Of a stretch of 48,422 nt of DNA, positions 22,326-31,906 are shown one piece after another (the stretch's first letter is position 1; every line of letters begins with the position of its first letter). Below the pieces are notes generated by a model. It was not told the DNA's origin. It did not search any database and saw nothing but the letters and a program-made list of their open reading frames with translations. Source of the DNA: an uncultured Clostridia bacterium (GTDB lineage Bacteria; Bacillota; Clostridia; Oscillospirales; Ruminococcaceae); NCBI GenBank assembly GCA_937891895.1, contig CALATN010000216.1, positions 1 to 48,422 on the forward strand. Direction: 5' to 3'. A program made the translations under genes and the position numbers.

Positions 22326-23357
22326 ATGGAAAAGATAAAAAGCGTGGGGAAATTAGTTCCCGGATTTGCTCTTGCACTTGCAATAGCGGCGGTTGCAAAG
22401 CTGATTGAAAGCTTGCTTCCTATTCATTTAATCGGTGCGTCGGTTATAGCACTTTTCATCGGTATGATAATCAATCACTTCTGGAAACCGAACAAAATCT
22501 TTTCGGGCGGTCTGAAATTTACTTCTAAGAAGATACTGAAATTTGCAATTATTCTGCTTGGTGCAAGCCTTAACATCAGCATTGTGCTTGAAGTCGGTAA
22601 AATGTCATTGTGCGTGATGGTGTTTACGCTTTTCACCTGCTTCGGTATCGGACATTTTGTTGGCAAGGCTCTGAAAATAAACTGGAAATTATCTAACCTC
22701 ATTTCAGCAGGAACAGGTATCTGCGGCGGTTCGGCTATTGCAGCGATTGCTCCTGTTATTGACGCTGACGACAGCGATATTGCCTATGCAATGTCCGCTA
22801 CATTTCTTTTTGATATGGCAATGATTGTGCTGTTCCCTATTATGGGTCAGGCAATGGGGCTTTCCGATATGGCTTACGGTTTATGGGCAGGCACAGCAGT
22901 AAACGATACATCAAGCGTTGTTGCGGCAGGATATGCCTTTTCAGAAGCGGCAGGCGATTTTGCCACAATGGTAAAACTCACCCGTACACTTTCCATTATC
23001 CCCACAGTTATCACCTTTGTTCTTATCAGTGCACATCTTAAACGCAAGGAAGCTGGAGCAAACGGCGAAGCCGTCAAGGCAAAATTCAGCCTTACAAAAA
23101 TTATCCCTTGGTTTATTCTCGGATTTTTAGCACTTACTGTTATAAACAGCTTCGGTGTAATACCTGCGGCAGTTTCTTCAGGAATGAAGGACGTAAGCAA
23201 GTTCCTTATGGTTTCAGCACTTGCGGCAATCGGACTGAACACAAGCTTCAAGGATATGAAGAAATCCGGCTTTGCACCAATGCTTCACGGATTTATCATC
23301 TCCGCACTGGTAGTTGTGGTTGCTATTACTGTTGAATATTTTATGGGAATAGTATAA
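22326..23357 (+). CDS. yeiH: YeiH/UPF0324-family membrane transporter
   Basis: 343 aa from the ATG at 22326 (AAGGAG 6 bases upstream); the longer in-frame start lies in the promoter. About ten hydrophobic segments cover the chain, with family signatures HFWKPNKIFSGGLKFTSKKI, ILLGASLNI, GTGICGGSAIAAIAPVIDA and GTAVNDTSSVVAAGY. Members are proposed to export sulfate or related anions; the substrate here is not shown. It is divergent from lysR and ends in a strong terminator. Confidence 0.92.
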   Translation: MEKIKSVGKLVPGFALALAIAAVAKLIESLLPIHLIGASVIALFIGMIINHFWKPNKIFSGGLKFTSKKILKFAIILLGASLNISIVLEVGKMSLCVMVFTLFTCFGIGHFVGKALKINWKLSNLISAGTGICGGSAIAAIAPVIDADDSDIAYAMSATFLFDMAMIVLFPIMGQAMGLSDMAYGLWAGTAVNDTSSVVAAGYAFSEAAGDFATMVKLTRTLSIIPTVITFVLISAHLKRKEAGANGEAVKAKFSLTKIIPWFILGFLALTVINSFGVIPAAVSSGMKDVSKFLMVSALAAIGLNTSFKDMKKSGFAPMLHGFIISALVVVVAITVEYFMGIV

Positions 23358-23383
23358 TCACAAATACAATATGTAAATAGCAA

Positions 23384-23430
23384 CAGCCCCGTATCTGACG
23401 GTTTGAATGTCGGATACGGGGCTGTTTTTT
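23384..23430 (+). terminator. Terminator of the transporter gene
   Basis: CAGCCCCGTATC pairs perfectly with GATACGGGGCTG (12 bp), followed by TTTTTT, 27 bases after the stop codon. The region 23431-23730 holds no gene; a CTGCTCATTACGAATGAG segment at 23585 recurs at 36731. Confidence 0.92.
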
Positions 23431-23730
23431 GGTTCAGGTTATGGCAACTACTGGTATAATCCCGAGTTGAAGATTATGACTGTACCGTTTTACTTCTTTC
23501 TGTTTCTTAAACAGGAACTTGCGGAAGGCAAGCAGATATTATAACGTATGCAAAACCACCTTGGAAAAATTGAATGCATAGGACCTGCTCATTACGAATG
23601 AGATGCACTTTAATTTCATAAAATCGCGATTTGTGTTGTATTTCTTCGTGCAAAAATCTTGATTTGTGTAGTTTTCGGCTTAACAATTTTCTTGATTTAT
23701 GTTAAGCTATGTAAAAAGTATAACATACGA

Positions 23731-23769
23731 AAAGTCACTCTGCTCGTCTGAACAGAGTGACTTTACTTT
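23731..23769. terminator. Terminator hairpin upstream of the 68-aa gene end
   Basis: AAAGTCACTCTG and CAGAGTGACTTT pair over 12 bp and are followed by ACTTTTTG on the plus strand and by CGTATGTTATAC on the minus strand. It can end the minus-strand run that finishes at 23832. Confidence 0.75.
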
Positions 23770-23831
23770 TTGTCATATCCCATCAATATACCTTAAATCA
23801 TACCGATTTTTTGAGTTGGTATGCTGTTTGC

Positions 23832-24038
23832 TTAAGCCTTGTTAAATATAGTTATAATTTCCTTGTGCTCCTTATCAGTCAATATTTTAACCCATAAGCC
23901 ATAACGGACTTCATCAAAGCCTGCTTTAAGCATCGTTTCCTGATCAGGGCTGTCAATATAATACAAAGCAGGCTTATCTTCTCCCATGATACGATAAGTG
24001 CCTAATCTGCATAAAACACCTTTATAATACCCTTTCAT
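23832..24038 (-). CDS. Small 68-aa protein of unknown function
   Basis: The start at 24038 has GAGGAAG 13 bases upstream. The peptide is a mix of short strands and helices (GVLCRLGTYRIMGEDKPALY, YIDSPDQETMLKAGFDEVRY) with no membrane segment. It follows the macrodomain gene by 109 bases in the same direction and is the last gene before a terminator. No family recognised. Confidence 0.6.
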   Translation of the reverse strand: MKGYYKGVLCRLGTYRIMGEDKPALYYIDSPDQETMLKAGFDEVRYGLWVKILTDKEHKEIITIFNKA

Positions 24039-24147
24039 AGATGTACCGCTTCCTCTTAAAATGAAATACTCTATTCACCTGTAATGGTCGTTCTGCAAAG
24101 TCATTAACGTTACCGCGCCACAAGCTTAAAGTCCACAGCAACAGTAA

Positions 24148-25017
24148 TTACGAATTGGCTACAGGGACACCCTGCTCCAACACCCTGCTGAACGTGTTAA
24201 AATTCCCCTTATCATCAGGCGGACAGTAAACCGCAAAGGTAACATTCTCAAAACAGCCGTCAAACTCCGCAAGAATTTCCTTGTACGCCCTTGCAACAAT
24301 CATCGGATTATTTCTGAACGCACCGCAGCCGAATGCACCAAGCACAAGCCCGTCCACACCATTTTCAGCGGCAACGGACAGAATTTTTCGTCCCCTGCTT
24401 TTGTGCAGTTCAAGCAGTTCCGCATCCGTAACCCTGACAGGCTTGCCCGTCCCGGGGTTCATACTGTTGTTTGGTCTTGGACGCAGATTTGGTGCCGCAC
24501 AGGTTATGACATCAACGCTGTACCACTCCTTTTCGTCAAGCAACGCAGGGCAATCCGTGTCGCTCTTGAACACTGTAACATCAGGCGTGTAAATGCAGGT
24601 GTCGGTGTATCTCACATCGGCACGCTTTCTGTGCATTGAGTAGAATTTATCCCAAAGCTCATCGGTTTTTATGCAGGGATACAAGGTTGAACAGCGGCAG
24701 AGAGCTTCCTCCTGTGCAGAGCTTCCCTTTGTAACTCCACCGCCGGGATTTGTCGCAGAAGCAAAGTTCAGCACGGCGATACGCTTGCCTTCATACTCAC
24801 TGCAAAGACGTTTTGCCGCCTGAAAAGTACGCTCATCTGTTACGGAAATTTTCGTGCCTCCATTTTTATCATGGGGCACGGAAATTTTACCGTCAGCGAC
24901 ATAGAACTTCGTGCCCGAAATTGATTTTTTCACAGCTTCAGCAAGGCGGGTATTGTCCTTGCAAAGCTTCATTGTGTCTTCAAAAATTTCTATTCTTTGT
25001 TCTCTTGTGTTAATCAT
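24148..25017 (-). CDS. PARG-like macrodomain protein (TIGR02452 family)
   Basis: 289 aa. Residues near 85-110 read VLNFASATNPGGGVTKGSSA followed by QEEALCRCSTLY, the bacterial PARG signature with the catalytic Glu pair, and near 232-247 LVLGAFGCGAFRNNP, the diphosphate loop. Family members hydrolyse ADP-ribose from proteins or nucleic acids. AAGGAG precedes the ATG. It stands at the end of a presumed defence run; reversing ADP-ribosylation could serve immunity regulation or phage counter-attack, but here this is only context. Confidence 0.9.
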   Translation of the reverse strand: MINTREQRIEIFEDTMKLCKDNTRLAEAVKKSISGTKFYVADGKISVPHDKNGGTKISVTDERTFQAAKRLCSEYEGKRIAVLNFASATNPGGGVTKGSSAQEEALCRCSTLYPCIKTDELWDKFYSMHRKRADVRYTDTCIYTPDVTVFKSDTDCPALLDEKEWYSVDVITCAAPNLRPRPNNSMNPGTGKPVRVTDAELLELHKSRGRKILSVAAENGVDGLVLGAFGCGAFRNNPMIVARAYKEILAEFDGCFENVTFAVYCPPDDKGNFNTFSRVLEQGVPVANS

Positions 25018-25344
25018 ATTTGCTCCTTAATCAATTGTTCTTGCTCTTCCAACTCAAAATTTATCGGCGGTTTATCAACGCTTTATCAACGGTTTATCGG
25101 CACTTCCTGCTTCAATAGATTTTTCAAGAAAAATTTCAATCTTAAAAATATCGTCCTCAAAAAGTACAGGAGCACCGCCTGCGTATATCTTTATGTACTT
25201 GTAAAGATTACGAAGCCAAGCTTGTCGACTCAGTCTATATTTGCAAAGAAATTTGTGCAATCTATTTTTACGGATCACATCTTTTGCACAGATAATGAAT
25301 ATTGCATAGAAATAACTTTTTCAATTTTACGCTAAAACATATCC
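25018..25344. other. Gap with a doubtful short frame and GATAAA triplet repeat
   Basis: Upstream of the macrodomain gene. A minus-strand frame at 25075-25278 (67 codons, GTG start, no good ribosome site) may be a decayed fragment; I do not call it. Its end carries three GATAAA motifs exactly 11 bp apart, a spacing of one helical turn. Confidence 0.35.
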
Positions 25345-28300
25345 CTACCTTATCCCCTTGCCAAAATAATTCAAAAGAATATCCTTGATGAAATTATAAC
25401 GTCTTGCATAAGAATTTTCCACACGAATCAAATCAAAGCCATGTGCTTTGCAAATCGCATTTTTCTTTTCATCACGCTTACGGACAACCTCATCCTCAAT
25501 ATGCTCTTTTCCGTCAAGTTCAATCGCCAGAACGGGAAATTTCTGATTGTTGTAATCCTTCTGGTATATGACGAAATCAAAGCGACCTGTATAAAACAGG
25601 TCAATGTACGGCACATTTTCGCTGAAAACTTGTGATATTGCAACTTCCTTTTCTACTGAGCATTTGTTATCAGTATAAAGAATGTTGTCAAGAGCGTGGT
25701 TAAGGCTCTGCATAAATGCTTCCTCTGTTTCCGTACTGTATGGCTTAATACCAAGAGCCCTCGAAGAAACATTATTCGGAGTAACCTTTGAAATACCGTT
25801 GCTTTTTACATATTGCACAAGCTCATAAATATCGTCATCGCCAATATCAGAGTGAAGTCTTTCAAGTTCTTTCGTGCTTGAAAGAACTATCAGCTGTTTC
25901 TTGGCACGGGATACAGCCACGTTAACAAGCTCTTTATTCCCTTTAAGCCATTCATACGTTTTGGGGTGAGTTTTATCTGTTAATGCAAGTGAAAACAGAA
26001 TGACATCTTTTTCATCACCCTGAAATGCGTGAACAGTGCCGCAGGTTACATTGGTAAGGTTTTCTGCTTTCAAGGCATTGTTTATGCAATCCCGTTGGTT
26101 TGTAAACGGAGTTATAATGCCTATACTTTTATCCTTGTTTGCCTTTGCGTACTGCACTATCTTTTCCGACTCAAGCGGAGAAGTGTTTTTTGCTGTTGTG
26201 GTATTGTTTTCAATATCCACAAAAATCAATGGATTTGCAGATTCCGCAGATGATTTTATTTTCAGCTTTCTGTTGTAATACTTCTTGTTGTTGAACTCAA
26301 TTATAGGCTTTGCACAGCGATAATGATAACTGAGCAGAATTTCATTACTTACAGCATCGCAAGCAAGATATGTTTTGTAAATAGAATTTTTGATGTAATC
26401 ATATTCATCGGAAATACTGTATTTCTTGCGTAATGAGTCATTAACACCTGCATCAAGCAGCACAACAGGATTAAGCTGCTGGGGATCCCCTACAAGCATC
26501 AGGTTTTCGCCTCTGATAATAGGTATAAGCGAAATTGCTGTGTTGCATTGACTTGCTTCATCAATTATCGTCATATTAAAATGCTTTTTAGGCTCACCAA
26601 GTTTATGAGCAGAAATACAGGTAGTTGCTATTATCGGAAATACTCTCAACAGCTTTTTCAGATTTTCATTGTCTGTCAAATATCTGTTGAACTCAGCAAC
26701 CTGTGCTTCTTTATCTGTCATTCGGATAATACTCAGAAAATCAGCATATTTTGGTTCATCAAGGCGCTTGATGTACATTGCAGATGTATAGTAAAGATAT
26801 TTGTAAAACGCTTCCGTGTCATCATTAAGCAGACTCAGAGCATCCTCGTCAGAAACAGTACCGATTTCAGCCAGACGCTTTTTTACGCTGTCAAGCTGAC
26901 GGCATTGCAAATCCGATTGAAAACTCATATTGCCGTTCAGCTTCATAAGATTTTCTATCGTTTCAAGACGTTCATTAAGGTCGATGATTTCCTCGTGCTT
27001 TTTTAACAATTCGGTAAGCTGTTTTGTTTTTTCAGTTTTGTCTTCCTTGTTTTTACTGAGAGTTTTTTCATATATCTGCATATTTTTCGTCGCTTCATAC
27101 AGGTCATTGATATACTTGATTGCTTCAGGTATTATTTCGTTGTTTCCAACTCTCAGAATAGGAAACGGTATTGTTTTATCACGATATTTCAAGCTATTGA
27201 GTGCATTGAACACACTATCTATCGGATGATTGTTATATGATGTGAACAGCACGGTGCGTTCATTGAAAAAAGCCGTAGCAATAGTGTTGATTATTGTATT
27301 GGTCTTACCTGTCCCCGGAGGTCCTTGAATGTATGTGACAGGATACTTGATAGCATTATGGATGGAAAGCAGTTGGTCAAGGTTTACTTTGTTGTTAAGG
27401 AGAGTTATCGGATAATCCTTTCGACGTCTTGATGGCTCAGTTAAATCTCCGAAAAATGCTTTTATCGGCGTTGAAACTGTTCCTTCCGAATATTCATTGA
27501 TAATAGCGTTATATTCGGTAGTAAGGTCAATTATCGGATTTTTCTCTATGCAGATAAAATACGGCATATCGTCAACTCCGTATATATCTGCGTTTGAACG
27601 AGCTATGCAATCCTTTATTTTCTCCTGATTGGCAACGTAATCCTCCAACAGATAATAATCATCTGCATCAAGAAATTTGCGTATACTCTGTACACTGCCG
27701 TCAATGGTGAATTCCTTGCAGATTGTTATTTCTTCACTTGGACGAAGTGTTTTATGTACAACATCAAAATCAAGCTTACGAAATGCAAGTACATAAATTC
27801 CTTTTTTAGTATTGATGCTTAGCATATTGAGTGCAAGCTGCTGAATGTTTCTGCGTTTGATGTTGCTTGTACTTTTCTTCTGAAAATTGTTTACTATATG
27901 CTTGAACTGCTCATCGCTGAGCATATATCCGTCAGATGTCAGCTTATCATCATCAATATGGTCTATCAGACAATAATCCGATTTATATGGGGTTGCATCA
28001 AGCTTATTGCAGTCAGAAAGATAATCAAGAATTTTCAGATTAGCAACATTGTTGAAAATAAAGCTGTACTTTTGCGGATTTAACCTGATATCCCCCACAA
28101 GAGCCGTATTTATCGGCTGATATGTTCCGTCAATAAGAGCGGTTGAAACTATATTTTCAACATATATCGTGAGATTGGTTGACGAATACATACCGAGATG
28201 AAGACCTGTTACATGCAGGGATTTACGGACAACATCAATACCGTTTATACCAATCCAGTATTTTGTAATCTTGTCCTCTTTGTTACGATATTCAATGCTC

Positions 28301-28353
28301 AACCATTTGCCATTATGTATAGCTTTGAATATATCACGTTTAATGCTGTCCAC
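25345..28353 (-). CDS. SF1 (Upf1-like) helicase with C-terminal PD-(D/E)xK-type nuclease
   Basis: 1002 aa, GTG start at 28353 behind AAGGTG. Helicase motifs are complete: GPPGTGKTNT (Walker A) near 342-351, DEASQCN (motif II) near 599, VGDPQQLNPVV (motif III), LSYHYRC (IV), GTVHAFQGDEKDVILFSL (V) and VAVSRAKKQL (VI). A long coiled insertion lies between motifs I and II (around 430-500). The last 100 residues (RFDFVIYQKDYNNQKFPVLA, IELDGKEH) match a Vsr/DUF559/DUF2726-type nuclease with D...ELDG as metal ligands. It starts 29 bases after the ATPase gene, so the two form a two-gene unit. The layout recalls Gabija or Nhi defence enzymes but is not either one. Confidence 0.88.
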   Translation of the reverse strand: MDSIKRDIFKAIHNGKWLSIEYRNKEDKITKYWIGINGIDVVRKSLHVTGLHLGMYSSTNLTIYVENIVSTALIDGTYQPINTALVGDIRLNPQKYSFIFNNVANLKILDYLSDCNKLDATPYKSDYCLIDHIDDDKLTSDGYMLSDEQFKHIVNNFQKKSTSNIKRRNIQQLALNMLSINTKKGIYVLAFRKLDFDVVHKTLRPSEEITICKEFTIDGSVQSIRKFLDADDYYLLEDYVANQEKIKDCIARSNADIYGVDDMPYFICIEKNPIIDLTTEYNAIINEYSEGTVSTPIKAFFGDLTEPSRRRKDYPITLLNNKVNLDQLLSIHNAIKYPVTYIQGPPGTGKTNTIINTIATAFFNERTVLFTSYNNHPIDSVFNALNSLKYRDKTIPFPILRVGNNEIIPEAIKYINDLYEATKNMQIYEKTLSKNKEDKTEKTKQLTELLKKHEEIIDLNERLETIENLMKLNGNMSFQSDLQCRQLDSVKKRLAEIGTVSDEDALSLLNDDTEAFYKYLYYTSAMYIKRLDEPKYADFLSIIRMTDKEAQVAEFNRYLTDNENLKKLLRVFPIIATTCISAHKLGEPKKHFNMTIIDEASQCNTAISLIPIIRGENLMLVGDPQQLNPVVLLDAGVNDSLRKKYSISDEYDYIKNSIYKTYLACDAVSNEILLSYHYRCAKPIIEFNNKKYYNRKLKIKSSAESANPLIFVDIENNTTTAKNTSPLESEKIVQYAKANKDKSIGIITPFTNQRDCINNALKAENLTNVTCGTVHAFQGDEKDVILFSLALTDKTHPKTYEWLKGNKELVNVAVSRAKKQLIVLSSTKELERLHSDIGDDDIYELVQYVKSNGISKVTPNNVSSRALGIKPYSTETEEAFMQSLNHALDNILYTDNKCSVEKEVAISQVFSENVPYIDLFYTGRFDFVIYQKDYNNQKFPVLAIELDGKEHIEDEVVRKRDEKKNAICKAHGFDLIRVENSYARRYNFIKDILLNYFGKGIR

Positions 28354-28382
28354 AGGTTACTTCACCTTCTTTCAAGACAATT

Positions 28383-30188
28383 TTATATTGTAAACAATAC
28401 TGCATTCTGCTGTTTTATTATTTCATCTCTTAAAACAGTATCGTGTGTAAGAACTATCGTTTTTATGTCCTGACTTGTATCAACAACACTGTTTATGTCG
28501 CTGATAATATCAGCAATTCTTATAGAATTCTCATAATCAAGATTTGAAGACGGGTCATCAATCACTACTAGCATCTTTTCGTAATCATCTACGTTATTGA
28601 CAGCCGAATGAATACTTGCAATAAAGAAAAGCAAAGCAATAATACTTTTCTCTCCGTCGCTGAGAACGTGTGTAGCAGAGTCATTTAACACCGTGTTCTT
28701 AAAGCCAAGACTAAAGGTGTTTGTATCAAATGAATATTTCCCATCAAAGAAATATTCAACCAGCTGTGAAAATGTGTCCGCAACCAAAGCTTTTTTTGAT
28801 ACCTTTGCGGCAGCTTCTTTCTGCTGTATTTCCGCATAAAATTCTTTATATTCATTTCTCAATTTCTGAAGTTCCGCAAAATCATTCTTCAGACTCCTGC
28901 CCAAATCTGTTTGCAATGCCTTGCAGATTTCTTTTTTTAGTCTGGTCTTTTCCTTTGACATATTATTTGCGTTGGCATTTACTGTTCCGATTTGATAATT
29001 TATTCGCTGTATTGCCTCGTTCAGCATAGATAACTGCGCATTGAATGTCAGAAACACATCTTCCATTTCATAATTATTGCAACTGATGTCTTCACACTTA
29101 GACAAAATTATCGCTTTAATACTATCTATGCATTTAATCAACAGATATGTATCCGGCAACTCCTGCAACGTAACACGTTTGCTTTTAGTCATATTGGAAC
29201 AAGCCAGCTTTACTTGATTTGCAATATCTGGGTATCTGACATTATACAAATTCATAATATCGTCCGATATTTTCGTAAGTTGCAATGAAATGCTGTTAAG
29301 CTGTGTTTTTACTCTGTTTTCGCTGTCATTAAGATATTTGTTGTATGCGTCTATAAGTTCAACAGCCGCCTGCGAAAACTCCTGACCACAGAATGGACAG
29401 GTTTTCCCATCAGAAATCATTAAACCTTCCTGAATAAAATTACGCTGCGTAGAAAGCTTCGCCTTAAATTCATCGGTAAAGTTGCTTTTTGTATATGCGG
29501 TTTTAAGTATGGAATTTAAAGCATTTGCATCAAATATCACATTAAAAGATAACGTCGGTATATTTACATTTATGTCAGTACAATTTTTCAAGCTCAGATA
29601 TTCCGTAGTAAGATTATCAAAATCTGAATACTTCTGTTCTGAACGTGACAATTGCTCTATATACTCAAAAGTAATTGCCTTATAATCGGTCATTGCCGCA
29701 GTAACATCATATTTCTTGAGTTCTTTCTTCCTTTTCTCTATTACTGCTGAGATCTTTTCCTTCAATTCTATTCCTGCAACCTTTAAACCTAACAATTTAT
29801 ACCTGTCTGACTGTATATCAATGTTAGTTTTGCCGAGAATTATACCTTCAATATTTCCGTTTGGGTGAAACCCTGTTATTTTAAGGTTTTCATCAATGTA
29901 TTTTTCATCGAATACAACTATCTTGTAATCAGGTTCATACATCAGGTCAGCTTTTCCATTACTGTTGATACGCACACCGGTATTATCTATATTGATTGCA
30001 CCGCTATCTGAACCAATGGATACAAGCGTCTTCATTAATTCTGAATTCTGATAATTGTTAACCACATTGAACGAACGTGCAATAAATGACTTGCCGCTTG
30101 CGTTTTTGGCATAAATAACGCTGTGATTTGAAGGAAAATTCATAGATAAGTTATTATGCGGACCAATATTTTTCAGCTGTAATAACAT
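28383..30188 (-). CDS. SMC/PrrC-like (AAA_13) ATPase with zinc hook
   Basis: 601 aa from the ATG at 30188 (GAGGAG 6 bases upstream; a TTG two codons earlier is unlikely). Walker A is AKNASGKS at 27-34. A long coiled coil runs both ways from a CPFC hook near 266. The signature LSDGEKSIIAL lies near 512, Walker B VVIDDPSSNLD near 541 and the H-loop VLTHDT near 580. This is the RloC/PrrC-type ABC ATPase layout, but the protein ends about 17 residues after the H-loop, so no anticodon-nuclease domain is present. The helicase-nuclease encoded next could supply the cutting activity. Confidence 0.88.
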   Translation of the reverse strand: MLLQLKNIGPHNNLSMNFPSNHSVIYAKNASGKSFIARSFNVVNNYQNSELMKTLVSIGSDSGAINIDNTGVRINSNGKADLMYEPDYKIVVFDEKYIDENLKITGFHPNGNIEGIILGKTNIDIQSDRYKLLGLKVAGIELKEKISAVIEKRKKELKKYDVTAAMTDYKAITFEYIEQLSRSEQKYSDFDNLTTEYLSLKNCTDINVNIPTLSFNVIFDANALNSILKTAYTKSNFTDEFKAKLSTQRNFIQEGLMISDGKTCPFCGQEFSQAAVELIDAYNKYLNDSENRVKTQLNSISLQLTKISDDIMNLYNVRYPDIANQVKLACSNMTKSKRVTLQELPDTYLLIKCIDSIKAIILSKCEDISCNNYEMEDVFLTFNAQLSMLNEAIQRINYQIGTVNANANNMSKEKTRLKKEICKALQTDLGRSLKNDFAELQKLRNEYKEFYAEIQQKEAAAKVSKKALVADTFSQLVEYFFDGKYSFDTNTFSLGFKNTVLNDSATHVLSDGEKSIIALLFFIASIHSAVNNVDDYEKMLVVIDDPSSNLDYENSIRIADIISDINSVVDTSQDIKTIVLTHDTVLRDEIIKQQNAVLFTI

Positions 30189-30267
30189 AGGCAACTCCTC
30201 AACATATAAAACGCTTTATTTAATGTATTAATCCTGTTTAATTAGTAAAACCTATAGACTATTTACA

Positions 30268-30852
30268 TCATTTCTTCACCCAAACACAATTTACCCACTT
30301 CTCATCCCTGTCAGGACGTGCGTCGCTTGTTATCCACATATCAACCAGTCCAAATGTCGGAAATTTCGCAAACAGCTGCTTCGTGGATTCTTCGGTGTAA
30401 TCGTTGAAAAATCTGCCGTTGCGTTCGCCTTCAAAATCGCCGTACTTAAATGAGCAGTAGAAATGTCCGCCGTTCTTCAGCGACTTTTCTATCTTTGAAA
30501 TTACACTTTCGATTTCATCTGAGGGAACGTGCAGAAGTGATGCACACGCCCACACTCCGTCAAAGCAATTGTAAAAATCAATCTCGTTGAACATCATATT
30601 CAGAACAGTCTGTCCGATTTTCTTTTCTGCCTGCTTGCAGATTTCGATGGAGCCATCAACCGCAGTAACCTCGTATCCGAGATTTTTGAAATAAAGGCTG
30701 TCACGTCCCGAGCCGCAACCTAAATCCAGTATCTTTCCACCGATGGGAACGTGCTTTATGAATCTGTCAAGCGTTGCTGTCATATCAGCATTGACCGTTC
30801 CAAGTATAAATTCATCTGCGTTTTTATTATAATAATCAAGAGTGTTGTTCAT
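30268..30852 (-). CDS. SAM-dependent methyltransferase (class I, TehB/UbiE-like)
   Basis: 194 aa from the ATG at 30852, 7 bases after AAGGAG; the longer frame start at 30900 overlaps the HNH gene and lacks a ribosome site. Motif I is ILDLGCGSGRDS near residues 38-49, motif II VTAVDGS, with FDGVWACASLLHV as motif IV. No target-recognition insert is present, so it probably methylates a small molecule or a protein rather than DNA. It starts 11 bases after the HNH gene. Confidence 0.88.
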   Translation of the reverse strand: MNNTLDYYNKNADEFILGTVNADMTATLDRFIKHVPIGGKILDLGCGSGRDSLYFKNLGYEVTAVDGSIEICKQAEKKIGQTVLNMMFNEIDFYNCFDGVWACASLLHVPSDEIESVISKIEKSLKNGGHFYCSFKYGDFEGERNGRFFNDYTEESTKQLFAKFPTFGLVDMWITSDARPDRDEKWVNCVWVKK

Positions 30853-30863
30853 AGCTGCTCTCC

Positions 30864-31898
30864 TTAAAAAATTGCTTGCTGTACCTCGTTGGTTTCCCAT
30901 GTATGAATTAAGGTGTTCTTAGCAAGGTTATACATACTCTGCAAAAACATATGCCGTTCAGCTTCCGTTCTTCCCGTCTGGTTCATAAGCGTTTCTCTCA
31001 ACGGGTGATGACTGCTGATAAGAAAATCATTTCTCTTGCTCAACCGTTCCAGATATTTTAATGCGGGAACTTTCGCAAACTTTCCGTCAGCACCTCTGTT
31101 GCAGTTCGAACACGCCAGCACAAGATTCCACACACCGTCAAGATTTGCATTTGTATACTGCTGAAGCGTATGCGGAATAAAATGGTCAACATCGCAGGTG
31201 TTGCTTTCATCATTGGTGACGTTAATATCATCAAAGCAGTAGAAGCACTTGCCTTTCTGATAACCATTCAGTGCCGCCCTTACGGAAGTAATGTTTTTTC
31301 TTCTTATTTTGTTATCCTCAATATACAGCAAGTCGCTCTTATCATCATAGTGAATTGAAAGTGTGTTTACCGACACGCCAAGCGACCAAGCTGTTTCGAC
31401 AAGATTCCATCTTGCCTCTGCTTCGTGAACAAGATTTTTCTCAAACTTAATTTCACCAAGTCTGAACACGTCATCTGTCAGAACAATTCCGCTTGAACTG
31501 CCTATTGATGTTTTCTCGAAAAACTTAACAGGCAAAGCAGCTCCGTTAACGTTATGAAAAGCGTCAAGAACGTTGTTGAAGCCTTTTGTTCTGGTAACCT
31601 GAATCAGCGTTTCATAACTAACCTCTCCGCGATTATACTGTCGGCAGGTTTCAAGAAACGAGCTTGAACGGCTTGTTGCCTGCTTGTCCGATAATGCAAT
31701 ATGCTCACAGATGTGACGTGAAAAAGGTTCAGATAATTCTTCAAGAGTAATGTGGGTTTTATCCTGCTCAATAAGTTCAAGCAAGGACTTTGCCAAAGCA
31801 AATTTATATGACGCAACATTATTGCCGAAAAGAACTACCGACCGCCAGTAGTTTTCAAGGGTTGGATTTTCTTCCTGAAATACTGCTATATTATCCAT
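30864..31898 (-). CDS. HNH endonuclease
   Basis: 344 aa. Residues 214-222 (GKCFYCFDD), DVDHFIPHTL with the HNH His near 240, and WNLVLACSNCNRG near 257-270 make a complete four-Cys HNH site. The N-terminal 200 residues are helical and might bind DNA or a partner. AGGTGAT precedes the ATG, 8 bases after the TIM-barrel gene. HNH enzymes cut DNA; in this setting a restriction-like or phage-activated role is likely but inferred. Confidence 0.88.
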   Translation of the reverse strand: MDNIAVFQEENPTLENYWRSVVLFGNNVASYKFALAKSLLELIEQDKTHITLEELSEPFSRHICEHIALSDKQATSRSSSFLETCRQYNRGEVSYETLIQVTRTKGFNNVLDAFHNVNGAALPVKFFEKTSIGSSSGIVLTDDVFRLGEIKFEKNLVHEAEARWNLVETAWSLGVSVNTLSIHYDDKSDLLYIEDNKIRRKNITSVRAALNGYQKGKCFYCFDDINVTNDESNTCDVDHFIPHTLQQYTNANLDGVWNLVLACSNCNRGADGKFAKVPALKYLERLSKRNDFLISSHHPLRETLMNQTGRTEAERHMFLQSMYNLAKNTLIHTWETNEVQQAIF

Positions 31899-31906
31899 TA
31901 TATCAC

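Noticed and set aside
25075..25278. 67-aa gene upstream of the macrodomain gene
   Set aside because: GTG start without ribosome site, no recognisable fold; kept only as a remark on the gap.
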